A stretch of 64,000 bases of DNA from Gaiellasilicea sp963791905 (GTDB taxonomy: Bacteria > Actinomycetota > Thermoleophilia > Gaiellales > Gaiellaceae), in contig CAWBTX010000004.1 of the NCBI GenBank assembly GCA_963791905.1, forward strand, positions 496,001 through 560,000, given 5' to 3'. Of this stretch, positions 10,726 through 19,349 are shown piece after piece. The first letter of the stretch is position 1, and each line of letters begins with the position of its first letter. The position numbers were made by a program, and so were the translations under genes. The notes below the pieces were generated by a model, which was given only the letters and a program-made list of their open reading frames with translations, ran no database searches and was not told where the DNA came from.

Positions 10726-11099
10726 CAGTCGAGGTCGAGGTCGAGAACCGGAGCGGCGTCGGCGTCGACGAGGGAGCAGCCGTCGCGTTCGCGCAGCGCG
10801 TGCTCGCCGCCGAGGGCGTCGAGGCCGGCGAGCTGGGGCTCGCGTTCGTCGGGGCCGATGAGATGCGAAGCCTGAAGCGCGAGCACCTCGGCGTGGACGA
10901 GGCGACGGACGTCCTCTCGTTCCCGATCGACGGCCGCGACGACGTGCCGGACGGCGTGCCACGCGCGCTCGGCGACGTCGTCCTGTGCCCGCAGGTCGTC
11001 GCGGAGGCCTGGCAGGGACCGCTCGTCCACGGACTGCTGCACCTGCTCGGCTACGAGCACGGTCGCGAGATGGAGGCAAGGGAGGCAGTGCACCGATGA
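10722..11099 (+). CDS. ybeY: Endoribonuclease YbeY (rRNA maturation factor)
   Basis: 125-residue metal-dependent endoribonuclease involved in 16S rRNA 3' end maturation and ribosome quality control. The zinc-binding motif is HGLLHLLGYEHG. The upstream signature is LNREHLG-like (SLKREHLGVDEATDVLSFP). The ATG overlaps the phoH stop, and its own stop overlaps the next ATG, so all three are coupled. It is on the short side for the family, lacking an N-terminal extension, but complete in the core. Confidence 0.93.
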   Translation: MTVEVEVENRSGVGVDEGAAVAFAQRVLAAEGVEAGELGLAFVGADEMRSLKREHLGVDEATDVLSFPIDGRDDVPDGVPRALGDVVLCPQVVAEAWQGPLVHGLLHLLGYEHGREMEAREAVHR

Positions 11100-11818
11100 G
11101 CACGCCGAGGCGCTCGCCCTCGATCATCGAGAGCTTCAACTACGCGCTCGCAGGGATCATCCACGTGCTGCGGACGCAGCGGAACATGCGCATCCACTTC
11201 CTCGTCGCCGCGCTCGTGCTCGTCGCGGCGATCGTGTCGGGCGTCGACAAGCTGGAGCTGATCGCGCTGCTGCTCGCGATCGCGTTCGTCCTCATCGCCG
11301 AGATGGTGAACACGGCCGTGGAGGCCGCCATCGACGTGGCGACGACCTCGTTCGACCCGATGGCGAAGCTCGCGAAGGACATCGCCGCAGGCGCGGTCCT
11401 GATCGCGGCAACGGTCGCCGTCGCCGTCGGCTATCTCGTCTTCTCCGGCCAGGTCGCCGACCGCAGCTCGAGGCTGCTCGACCGAATCTCGCAGGCGCCT
11501 GCCCAGCTGACCCTTGTCGCGCTCGTGCTCACGACCCTGGTCGTGATCGCGACGAAGGCGCTCACGGGCAGCGGCACGCCGCTGCGCGGAGGCCTCCCGT
11601 CCGGGCACGCCGCGGTCGCCTTCGCGTGCTGGATGGCGACGACGCTGATCCTCGAGGGCTACGGCCACCGCTTCCTCATCTCGTCACTCGTGTTCATCAT
11701 GGCCTTGCTCGTGGCGCAGACCCGCATCGAATCCGGCGTCCACTCGTCCGTCGAGGTGCTCTACGGCGGGCTGCTCGGCGCGCTCGTGACCCTCGCCGTC
11801 TTCCAGCTCACGCCGTGA
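11096..11818 (+). CDS. Diacylglycerol kinase (DgkA)-PAP2 phosphatase fusion
   Basis: 240-residue membrane protein in two parts. Residues 1-115 are a DgkA/undecaprenol-kinase-type domain, with short amphipathic and transmembrane helices and the core AEMVNTAVEAAIDVATTSFD. Residues 130-240 are a PAP2-type phosphatase with LPSGHAAVAFACW and, downstream, RIESGVHSSVEVLYGG. Family knowledge: the kinase phosphorylates a lipid alcohol (undecaprenol or diacylglycerol) and PAP2 enzymes remove lipid phosphates. Having both in one chain suggests a lipid-phosphate cycling role, which is inference. The N-terminal KxxxxxxRP part of the PAP2 motif is not obvious. It overlaps ybeY and cdd by 4 bases each. Confidence 0.85.
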   Translation: MSTPRRSPSIIESFNYALAGIIHVLRTQRNMRIHFLVAALVLVAAIVSGVDKLELIALLLAIAFVLIAEMVNTAVEAAIDVATTSFDPMAKLAKDIAAGAVLIAATVAVAVGYLVFSGQVADRSSRLLDRISQAPAQLTLVALVLTTLVVIATKALTGSGTPLRGGLPSGHAAVAFACWMATTLILEGYGHRFLISSLVFIMALLVAQTRIESGVHSSVEVLYGGLLGALVTLAVFQLTP

Positions 11819-12183
11819 GCGAGGACCTCGTCCAGCGCGCAGAGGCGGTTGCCGCAAAGGCGTACGCGCCGTACTCGAACTACCTCGTCGGGGCCGTCGT
11901 GCGCACGAACGACGGCCGCGAGTTCGAGGGCGTCAACGTCGAGAACGCCGCGTACCCCCTCGGAGTCTGCGCGGAGAAGAGCGCGATCGTGAGCGCCGTC
12001 GCGGCCGGCTACCGCCCTGGCGATCTCGCCGCGATCGGCATCACCGCCTCGCCCTGTGGCGGCTGCCGGCAGTGGCTCGTCGAGTTCCGCATTCCGCAGG
12101 TGAGCTTCCGCCGACACGACGGCTCGATCGCAACCTACGAGGCCGCCGAGCTCCTGCCCGACACGTGGGAGCTGCCCGCGTGA
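11815..12183 (+). CDS. cdd: Cytidine deaminase
   Basis: 122-residue small zinc cytidine deaminase of pyrimidine salvage. CAEKSAI carries the catalytic Glu and first zinc Cys, and PCGGCRQ carries the other two zinc cysteines. YAPYSNYLVGA is the substrate-binding signature. The start GTG overlaps the preceding stop (GTGA) and the gene overlaps era. Homotetrameric type judged by length. The N-terminus is short but all catalytic residues are present. Confidence 0.94.
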   Translation: MSEDLVQRAEAVAAKAYAPYSNYLVGAVVRTNDGREFEGVNVENAAYPLGVCAEKSAIVSAVAAGYRPGDLAAIGITASPCGGCRQWLVEFRIPQVSFRRHDGSIATYEAAELLPDTWELPA

Positions 12184-13040
12184 AGTCCGGCTTCGCCGCC
12201 GTCGCCGGCCGTCCGAATGTCGGCAAGTCGACGCTCGTGAATGCGCTCATCGGCGAGAAGGTCGCGATCACATCGCAGGTCCCGAACACAACGCGCCGCC
12301 GCATCTTCGGGGTCGCGAACGGTGACGACTACCAGCTCGTGCTCGCCGACCTGCCCGGCTTCCAGCGGCCGATGGACAAGCTCACGACGCGGATGCAGCG
12401 GACGGTCGACAGCTCCTTCGAGGACATCGACCTCGTCCTCTTCGTCCTCTCCGCACGCGACCGGATCGGCGCGGGCGACCGCTTCGTGGCGCGCCGGGTC
12501 TACGAGCTCGGTATCCCCGTCGTCGTCGCGCTGAACAAGGTCGACAACCTGAAGCCCAGCCACATCATCACGCAGATGAAGGCCGCGGCCGCGCTGGGCG
12601 ACTTCCATGCGCTGCACCCCGTCTCCGCCAAGACGAAGGACGGCGTCGACGAGCTGCGGGGCGACCTCGTGCACCTCCTGCCCGACGGGCAGCCGTACTT
12701 CCCGCGCGAGGCCGCGACCGACCAGACCGACGACGAGCGCATCGCCGAGATCATTCGCGAGAAGGCGCTGCAGTTGACCCGCGACGAGGTGCCGCACTCG
12801 ATCTCGGTCGAGCTCGACGAAGTGGACGAGAAGGTGCTCCGCGCGTTCGTGCTCGTCGAGACGGAGTCGCAGAAGCAGATCCTCGTCGGCAAGCGGGGCT
12901 CCATGATCCGGGAGATCGGCGTGCGGGCCCGGCCGGAGATCGAGCAGCTGCTCGGTCGGAAGATCTTCCTCGAGCTCGTCGTCAAGGTGCGGCCGAAATG
13001 GCGCCGCGACGACGCGGCGCTCGAGCGCCTGGGTCTCTGA
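12180..13040 (+). CDS. era: GTPase Era
   Basis: 286-residue GTPase for 16S rRNA maturation and 30S assembly. G1 is GRPNVGKS at 10-17, the switch region has PNTTRRR, G3 is DLPGF, G4 is NKVD, and the C-terminal KH domain has KQILVGKRGSMIREIG. The start GTG overlaps the cdd stop. The chain phoH-ybeY-dgk-cdd-era is the classical arrangement, indicating one operon for ribosome biogenesis and envelope lipid recycling. Confidence 0.96.
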   Translation: MKSGFAAVAGRPNVGKSTLVNALIGEKVAITSQVPNTTRRRIFGVANGDDYQLVLADLPGFQRPMDKLTTRMQRTVDSSFEDIDLVLFVLSARDRIGAGDRFVARRVYELGIPVVVALNKVDNLKPSHIITQMKAAAALGDFHALHPVSAKTKDGVDELRGDLVHLLPDGQPYFPREAATDQTDDERIAEIIREKALQLTRDEVPHSISVELDEVDEKVLRAFVLVETESQKQILVGKRGSMIREIGVRARPEIEQLLGRKIFLELVVKVRPKWRRDDAALERLGL

Positions 13041-13080
13041 CTGCTGACAGCTGCGGGCGGCCGTGGCACGATCGCGGCAC

Positions 13081-15800
13081 GTGGAGCCCTCGGTGGACCT
13101 TCTTGGCAGAGAGGACGAGCTCCGGTCGTTGCACGCGTTCGTCGAGGGCCCTGCCGACCAGGGCCTGACGGCGCTCGTGCTCGAGGGCGAGGCGGGGATC
13201 GGCAAGACCACGCTCTGGCGCGCGGGCGCCGAGGCCGCTCACGCGCACGGCGTCCGCGTGCTGTCCTCGCGACCCGGCGAGCTCGACCGCGGAGTCGCGT
13301 ACGCCGCGCTGGGGGATCTGCTCGAGGAGGCCTTCGCCGACGTGAGCTCGGAGCTGCCCGGACCCCGCCGGCGCGCGCTCGAGGTCGCTCTGCTCGTCCG
13401 CGACCCGGAGGACGAGCCGGTGGACTTCCGGACGGTGGCCGTCGCGGTCCGCACGGCGCTCGAAGCGCTCGCCGAGCGCGGGCCGGTGCTCATCGCAATC
13501 GACGACGTCCAGTGGCTGGACGCGTCGTCTGCGAACGCACTCGCGTTCGCCCTGAGGCGTTTGCCCGAGGCGCGGATCCGGCTGCTGCTCGCCCGTCGCA
13601 TCGGGGTCGGTGGTCCCGCGTCCAGCGTCGAGCAGGCGGTCGACGACCGTCTCGAGCGCCTCTTCATCGGAGCGCTCAGCGCCGGTGCGCTCCATCGGAT
13701 GCTCCAGCGGCGGCTTGGACGGGTCTTCGCCCGGCCCACGCTCCTCCGTCTCCACGAGACCTCCGGCGGGAACCCCTTCTACGCGCTCGAGCTCGCCCGC
13801 GCGCTCGGACCGGACGCCGATCCAACGCAGCCGCTGGCGGTGCCGGAGAGCCTCGAAGGTCTGGTCCGCGCACGCCTGCGCGACCTACCGCCGGAGACGA
13901 CGCGATGCCCTGCTGCTCGCCTGCGTCCACGGCAAGCTGCCTGTCGGCCGGCTTGTCACGACCACGCTCGAACCGGCGTTCGCGGACGGACGTGATCGAG
14001 CTCGAGGACGGCGCGATCCGGTTCACGCACCCGCTGCTCTCCTCCGTGCTGTACCAGGCTGCTTCTCCGGCGGCCCAGAGGCATGCGCACGCGCGGGTCG
14101 TCGACTGGGTGGACGACCCCATCGCCCGTGCGCGGCACCAGGCGCTCGCGGCGGAGGGACCCGACGCCGCTCTCGCCGAGGCGCTCGAGGAGACGGCACG
14201 CTCGGCGATCGCGCACGGTGCTCCGATCGCCGCCGCGGAGCTCGCCGAGCTCGCGGTCGAAGCGACGCCGGCGGACGCGCCGGAGGATCGGCACAGGCGG
14301 GCCCTCGCGGCAGCTCGCGCTCATCTCGCAGCCGGAGAGGGTGCGCGGCCACGGGCGATCGCCCTCGAGCTCTTGGAGCGGGCGTCGCGCGGTCTTCCAC
14401 GGGCAGAGGCGCTGGTGCTCCTGTCCGAGACCGAGGGTCTACAGCGCGCGGTCGGTCTGATGGAAGAGGCGCTCGTGGAGGCCGCGTCGGAGCCCGCCCT
14501 GCAGGTGCGGCTGCACCAGAGTCTCGCCGAGCACGGGCGCCTGATCCACGGCCACAGGTGGGCGGAGCGTCACGCGCGCGAGGCGGTCGAGCTCGCCGAC
14601 CGGCTCGACGACGACGGCCTCCGCGCAGGCGCGCTCTCGACGCTCGCCCTCCTCCGCTTCGGGCTCGGCGACCCGAGCGCGCCCGGTGACGCGGAGCGCG
14701 CCTACCGGCTCGCCCTCACAAGCGGCGACGAGGAACAGCGGCACCAGGCACGTTGGACCCTCGGTCACGTGCTCACGTGGTCGGGCGAGACCGAGCGCGC
14801 ACGCGACCTCTTCGAGTCGCAGGACCGGGAGTTGCGCGAGCGGGACGAGCGTCGTGCCGAGGAGGCGCACTGGTATCTGTCGTTGGTCGAGCTTGATGCG
14901 GGTAGGTGGGATCTCGCTCAGCGCCACGCAGAGAGCGCACGCGACGTCGGCGAGCAGTACGGCCGGACGACGCCGCAGCACATGTACCCGCTCGGGCTCG
15001 TCGCCCTTCACCGCGGCGACCTCGACGGGGCCGGGCAGTTCGCGCTGCGCGGCAGGGAGCTGGCCGAGCAGGAGACGGCCCGTCTGGGCGGCCTCGCCGG
15101 CATCCCGGGAGTCGTCGCTGCCTGGAGCGGAGACCCGGCCGCCGCCCTGGAGTCGTTCGCGGAGGCCGAGCGACACGCCGATGCGTCGGACTGGGGAGAG
15201 CCGCGTCTTCGCGATTGGCGGGGCGACTACGTCGAGGCGCTGCTCGAGCTCGGCCGGATCGACGAGGCGGTGACCGTTCTGGACGACTGGGAGTCCGCGG
15301 CCGAACGGGTCGGCCGCGAGTGGGTGCTCGCGCGCGCAGCGCGCTGTCGCGGCCTCGTCGCCGCCGCCCACGGCGACGTCGAAGGAGCCCTGCACATGCT
15401 CGACGAGGCGGTCGCGAAACACGAGGTGGCCGGCGACGCGTTCGGCCGGGCCCGTGCGCTCCTGGCTCTCGGTGTCGTCAGGCGGCGGGCGCGGCAGAAG
15501 CGGCCGGCTCGGGACGCGATCGAGGCGGCGCTCGCCGGCTTCGAGGCTCTCGGCGCCGCCGGCTGGGCCGAGAAGTCCCGTCTGGAGCTGGGCCGCGTCG
15601 GCGGCCGTACACGAGCGGACGGGCTCACGCCGGCCGAGCGCCGCGTCGCCGCCCTCGTCGCCGAGGGCCGCACGAACCGCGAGGTCGCCGCCGCCCTCTT
15701 CCTCGGCGAGCGCACCGTCGCGAGCCACCTCACGCACATCTACGCCAAGCTGGGCGTCCGCTCGCGAACTGAGCTCGCGAGCAAAGTTCAGACGTTCTGA
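13081..15800 (+). CDS. LAL-type LuxR regulator with AAA ATPase domain (two frameshifts)
   Basis: Large ATP-binding LuxR-family transcription factor, about 905 residues when corrected. N-terminal DLLGREDELRSL and Walker A EGEAGIGKTT, Walker B-like VLIAIDDVQWLD, a long helical TPR-like middle, and C-terminal HTH LTPAERRVAALVAEGRTNRE with LGVRSRTEL. The frame changes twice by one extra base, near 13897-13905 (after RLRDLPPETT) and near 13985-13992 (before DVIELEDGAIRF). The stretch RDALLLACVHGKLPVGRL lies in the third frame between them. Two insertions 90 bases apart in an otherwise intact gene suggest sequence errors or a recent inactivation. The start is uncertain: GTG 13063, 13081 or 13093. 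Followed by a DUF4242 gene. Confidence 0.82.
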
Positions 15801-15802
15801 CG

Positions 15803-15838
15803 TTTCCGCGGCAGGTCCGCGGTTCTAGCGTCGAGGAC
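15803..15838 (+). promoter_or_regulatory. Putative promoter between LAL regulator and DUF4242 gene
   Basis: TTTC at 15803-15806, 19 bases, TAGCGTCG at 15826-15833, then the GTG start at 15839. Read as promoter boxes this is TTTCCG-N17-TAGCGT. The same TTTC-N19-TAGCGTCG arrangement occurs on the other strand at 58939-58969, again just after a LAL gene. The spacing to the GTG suggests a leaderless message. Confidence 0.4.
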
Positions 15839-16105
15839 GTGCCGAGCTTTCTCGTCGAGACATACCTAGCCCGCGGGGATGCCGGAGGGCAAACCGCGCG
15901 CGATCGGCGAGCACGCGCGGTCGCAGAGGAGCTGACGCGTGAGGGGACGCGCGTTCGCTTCGACCGATCAATTCACGTTCCCGAGGACGAGATCTGCTTC
16001 TTCATCTTCGACGCGCCGTCGAGCCGGGAGGCGACGCTCGCAGCCGAGCGGGCCACGCTCGAGCCCGTCCGCGTGGTCGGAGCAACTTCGTCCGGAGAGG
16101 AGTAG
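15839..16105 (+). CDS. DUF4242 family small protein
   Basis: 88 residues starting MPSFLVETYLARG. It matches the DUF4242 family of small ferredoxin-fold proteins, one member of which in Streptomyces coelicolor (SCO4226) has been described as nickel-binding. The tract RSIHVPEDEICFFIFDAPS is the conserved core. The function here is unknown. It sits 38 bases after a LAL regulator and 2 bases before the haloperoxidase-like gene, whose RBS (GGAGAGGAG) it contains, so the two are co-translated. A second DUF4242 gene occurs at 58213, also with a LAL gene. Confidence 0.75.
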   Translation: MPSFLVETYLARGDAGGQTARDRRARAVAEELTREGTRVRFDRSIHVPEDEICFFIFDAPSSREATLAAERATLEPVRVVGATSSGEE

Positions 16106-16107
16106 AA

Positions 16108-17403
16108 ATGTTGAAGATCCGTATCGGCTTCGCCACCACCCTTGCTCTCGCGGTCCTCCTGGCCCTGGGGCCGACCGGGCCGTCGGCGGCGCCGACCGTA
16201 GCGCCGACGGAGAACGCCGTCATCCACTGGAGCGGCGTCGCTGCCACGTCCATCGTCGTCGGCCGTGCGCCCGCAGCCAGCGCGGTACTCGGCGGGATGG
16301 TGCACGGCGCCATGTACGACGCCGTCGCCGCCATCGAGGGTGGGCTGAAGCCGTTCGCGACCGGCGTGACCGCCCCGCCCGGCGCCTCGGCGGATGCGGC
16401 GGTGGCGCAGGCGGCGCGGGACGTCCTCGTCGCGCGCGTGCCGGCGCAGGCTGAAACCGTCAAGACCGCTTACGACGCCTATATGGCCTCGATTCCAGAT
16501 GGGCCGGCGAAGGATGCCGGGAAGGCTGTCGGAACGGCGGCGGCGGCGGGAATGCTCGCGATGAGGACCGGCGACCACTTCGACGACAACGTCCCGTACG
16601 TGCAGAAGCCGGTCGGTCCCGGTGTGTTCGAACCGATCGCGCCGACGCCGCCGGTCGACCCCAAGCTGCCGTTCGTGCGGCCGTTCACGTTCGGTTCGCC
16701 CTCGGACTATCGGCCGAAGGGACCGCTGGAGCTGACCAGCAAGCGCTATGCGGAGGACGTGGCGGAGGTGCAGGCGTACGGCCGCGCGGTCAGCGCGGTG
16801 CGGACGCCGTTCCAGACGGAGACCGCGCGCTTCCACACCGAGCAGACGTTCTTCCAGTTCAACCGCACCGTGCGTGAGTTGGCGGTCGGTCGTGGCCTGG
16901 ATCTGCGTGAGTCGGCGCGACTGCTGGGTTACGTCAACGTCGCCACGGCGGACACGATGATCGCGTGCTGGGAGGCGAAGTACCACTACTCCTTCTGGCG
17001 CCCGAACCACGCGATCCAGCGGGCCGACACCGACGGCAACCCGGATACATCGCCGGAGGCGGGCTGGCTGCCGCTGGTCGTCGGCAATCACCCGGAGTAC
17101 CCGTCCGGCCACGCCTGCTTCACGGGTGCCGTGACCGAGTCGCTCCGCAACTACTTCGGCACCAAGCACGTGCCGCTGGTCATCTCGAGCACCGCCGTGG
17201 GTGCCGGACCGCCCCGCACCTACGAGAACCTCGACGAGCTCGTCACGGATGTCGAGAACGCCCGCGTCTGGGGCGGTCTCCACTACCGGACGACGATGAC
17301 CGAGACAGCGAAGCACTTCCCGCAGATCGCCCGTGACGTCGGCAAGCAGCACTTCCTCAGGGGACGCCTGCCCAGCCGCGGCCCGCGCGACCTCGACGAC
17401 TGA
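16108..17403 (+). CDS. Vanadium-dependent haloperoxidase-like (PAP2 superfamily) secreted protein
   Basis: 431 residues with an N-terminal signal peptide (KIRIGFATTLALAVLLAL, cleavage probably near PSAAP). The C-terminal half has the vanadate/phosphate-binding set of haloperoxidases and type 2 phosphatidic acid phosphatases: Lys291-x6-Arg298-Pro299 in KYHYSFWRP, PSGH at 332-335, and Arg386-x5-His392 in ARVWGGLH. All anchoring residues are present, so a vanadium haloperoxidase or acid phosphatase activity is plausible; halogenation cannot be inferred. Translation is coupled to the upstream DUF4242 gene. A strong hairpin lies just after the stop. Confidence 0.85.
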   Translation: MLKIRIGFATTLALAVLLALGPTGPSAAPTVAPTENAVIHWSGVAATSIVVGRAPAASAVLGGMVHGAMYDAVAAIEGGLKPFATGVTAPPGASADAAVAQAARDVLVARVPAQAETVKTAYDAYMASIPDGPAKDAGKAVGTAAAAGMLAMRTGDHFDDNVPYVQKPVGPGVFEPIAPTPPVDPKLPFVRPFTFGSPSDYRPKGPLELTSKRYAEDVAEVQAYGRAVSAVRTPFQTETARFHTEQTFFQFNRTVRELAVGRGLDLRESARLLGYVNVATADTMIACWEAKYHYSFWRPNHAIQRADTDGNPDTSPEAGWLPLVVGNHPEYPSGHACFTGAVTESLRNYFGTKHVPLVISSTAVGAGPPRTYENLDELVTDVENARVWGGLHYRTTMTETAKHFPQIARDVGKQHFLRGRLPSRGPRDLDD

Positions 17404-17416
17404 CCAAAGGGGGGAA

Positions 17417-17450
17417 GGCGGGCGGGCTGCTCTCGTGCGGCCCGCCCGCC
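17417..17450. terminator. Bidirectional hairpin terminator
   Basis: Perfect 11-bp inverted repeat GGCGGGCGGGC / GCCCGCCCGCC with a 12-base loop, lying between the convergent stops of the haloperoxidase-like gene (17403) and the metallopeptidase gene (17452). There is no clear T-run on the + side. On the - side it is followed by a pyrimidine tract. Confidence 0.7.
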
Positions 17451-17451
17451 G

Positions 17452-18357
17452 TCAGACGTCGCCTTCGAAGGTGTCGCAGGCGGTCGGGTCGCCGCTGTCG
17501 AACCCCTTCCGGAACCACGTCTGCCGCTGCTCGGACGACCCGTGCGTCCACGACTCGGTGTCGACGCGGACGCCGGCTTGCTCCTGGATGCGGTCGTCGC
17601 CGACGGCCGCGGCCGCGGCCAGCCCCTCCTCGAGATCGCCGCTCTCGAGCAGCTGCTCCTTGTACGCGGAGTGAGCCCACACGCCGGCGAGGCAGTCGGC
17701 CTGGAGCTCGAGCCGCACCGAGAGCTCGTTCGCGTTCTCCGGGTCCTCCTGCTGCGCGCGGTTCACGTCCTCGCTCACGCCGAGCAGGTTCTGGACGTGG
17801 TGGCCCACCTCGTGGGCGAGGACGTAGGCGCGGGCGAAGTCGCCAGGGGCGCCGAAGCGCTCAGAGAGCTCGCGGAAGAACGAGAGGTCGACGTAGACCT
17901 TGCCGTCGGCCGGGCAGTAGAACGGGCCCACCGAGGACGGCGCGCTGCCGCAGCCGTTCGTCTGCACGGCTCGCTCGTAGAGGACGGTCGTCGGCTGCTG
18001 GTAGGTCTGCCCGCTCTCCGCGAAGATCCGCTGCCAGGTCTCGTCGATCTCACCCGTGACGAAGCGGACGAAGGCCTCCTGCTCGTCGTCGTCCGCAGGT
18101 GCGTTCTCGACCGCGCTGCCGCTTCCGGGCGCGGCACCGAGGCCGCCAGTGCCCGGATCGATGCCGAAGCCGCCGCCGCTGCCGCCGGGCAAACCTCCGA
18201 ACACGAGGTAGGCGACGACGAGCACGATCAGCGCCAGGCCGCCACCGCCTGCCTTCCCCATCGGAATCGGGAAGGGCATGCCGCCTCCGAGGCCGCCGCC
18301 ACCTCCCGCGCCGCGGCGGTCCTCGATCTGGCCCGACCCACCTCGACGCCACTTCAT
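17452..18357 (-). CDS. Membrane-anchored neutral zinc metallopeptidase (YpfJ-like)
   Basis: 301 residues from the ATG at 18357 (MKWRRGGSGQIEDRRG, the family N-terminus). A Gly-rich cytoplasmic segment is followed by one transmembrane helix at about 40-55 (GLALIVLVVAYLVFGG) and a large extracytoplasmic domain with the zinc motif HEVGHH at 182-187. Later conserved tracts are RLELQADCLAGVWAH and SDPTACD-like (DSGDPTACDTF). It belongs to the putative neutral zinc metallopeptidase family (PF04228 type), whose substrates are unknown. The longer upstream frame to 18429 lacks family sequence. Divergent from deoC. Confidence 0.9.
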   Translation of the reverse strand: MKWRRGGSGQIEDRRGAGGGGGLGGGMPFPIPMGKAGGGGLALIVLVVAYLVFGGLPGGSGGGFGIDPGTGGLGAAPGSGSAVENAPADDDEQEAFVRFVTGEIDETWQRIFAESGQTYQQPTTVLYERAVQTNGCGSAPSSVGPFYCPADGKVYVDLSFFRELSERFGAPGDFARAYVLAHEVGHHVQNLLGVSEDVNRAQQEDPENANELSVRLELQADCLAGVWAHSAYKEQLLESGDLEEGLAAAAAVGDDRIQEQAGVRVDTESWTHGSSEQRQTWFRKGFDSGDPTACDTFEGDV

Positions 18358-18398
18358 AGTGCCGTCCTTCCCGCCGCGGCCGGTTCTAGTCCCCGACG

Positions 18399-18410
18399 TA
18401 CACTGACACC
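18399..18410 (+). promoter_or_regulatory. -10-like box 6 bases before deoC
   Basis: TACACT at 18399-18404, six bases, then the deoC ATG. It is identical in sequence and spacing to the box before phoH. It lies in the 53-base divergent gap with the metallopeptidase gene. Confidence 0.45.
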
Positions 18411-19349
18411 ATGGCCCAGGCGCCAGCACTGCCGCGCGGATTCGAGCTGCCGCTCGAGCCGAGGCTGCCGCGGATCGGCGCCGTCGACGCGGTCGCGCTC
18501 GAGGAGCGCGCCGGCACGCTCGCGAAGCGCTCGATCAAGCGCGAGTCGAAGCTCCAGGCATTCGAGCTCGCCGTGCGGATGATGGACCTGACGACGCTCG
18601 AAGGCGCAGACACGCCCGGCAAGGTCGCGGCGCTCTGCTCGAAGGCGATCCGGCCCGACCCGGTCGACACCTCGGTGCCGTCCGTGGCGGCGGTATGCGT
18701 CTATCCGAACCTGGTTTCCGTCGCGAAGCAGCGCCTCGAGGGATCCGGCGTGAAGGTGGCGTCGGTCGCGACGTACTTCCCGTCGGGGCAGGCGCCGCTC
18801 GACGTCAAGGTGCAGGAGGTGCGGGAGGTCGTCGAGCTCGGCGCGGACGAGGTCGACATGGTGATCGACCGCGGCGCGTTCCTCTCCGGCCGCTACGCCA
18901 AGGTCTACGACGAGATCGTGAAGGTGAAGGAGGCGTGTGGGCCGGTCCACCTCAAGGTGATTCTCGAGACGGGCGAGCTCGGCACCTACGACAACGTCCG
19001 CCGCGCCTCGCTGCTCGCGATGGCCGCCGGCGCCGACTTCATCAAGACCTCGACCGGCAAGGTCAATCCCGCGGCGACGCTGCCCGTGACGCTGTGCATG
19101 CTCGAGGCGATCCGCGACGTCCACGAGGAGACAGGTCGCGTGGTCGGGATGAAGCCTGCGGGCGGGATTCGCACCGCGAAGCAGGCGATCCAGTACCTCG
19201 TCGTCCTCCACGAGACGCTCGGCCTGGAGTGGATGACGCCGGATCTGTTCCGCTTCGGCGCCTCGTCGCTCCTGAACGACGTACTGATGCAGATCCGCAA
19301 GCAGAAGACCGGCCGCTACCAGTCCCCCGACTACTTCACGCTCGACTGA
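18411..19349 (+). CDS. deoC: Deoxyribose-phosphate aldolase
   Basis: 312-residue class I aldolase that cleaves 2-deoxyribose 5-phosphate to glyceraldehyde 3-phosphate and acetaldehyde. The Schiff-base lysine lies in DFIKTSTGK (Lys212). The second catalytic lysine is in VGMKPAGGIRT, and VATYFPSG and LKVILETGEL are conserved. It is about 80 residues longer than E. coli DeoC because of an N-terminal extension, as in several actinobacterial and animal-type enzymes. The downstream aldehyde dehydrogenase (1-base stop/start overlap) would dispose of the acetaldehyde product. That link is inference from context. Confidence 0.95.
   Translation: MAQAPALPRGFELPLEPRLPRIGAVDAVALEERAGTLAKRSIKRESKLQAFELAVRMMDLTTLEGADTPGKVAALCSKAIRPDPVDTSVPSVAAVCVYPNLVSVAKQRLEGSGVKVASVATYFPSGQAPLDVKVQEVREVVELGADEVDMVIDRGAFLSGRYAKVYDEIVKVKEACGPVHLKVILETGELGTYDNVRRASLLAMAAGADFIKTSTGKVNPAATLPVTLCMLEAIRDVHEETGRVVGMKPAGGIRTAKQAIQYLVVLHETLGLEWMTPDLFRFGASSLLNDVLMQIRKQKTGRYQSPDYFTLD

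Noticed and set aside
10985..11099. Earlier start for the DgkA-PAP2 protein
   Set aside because: Upstream residues are out-of-frame ybeY sequence.
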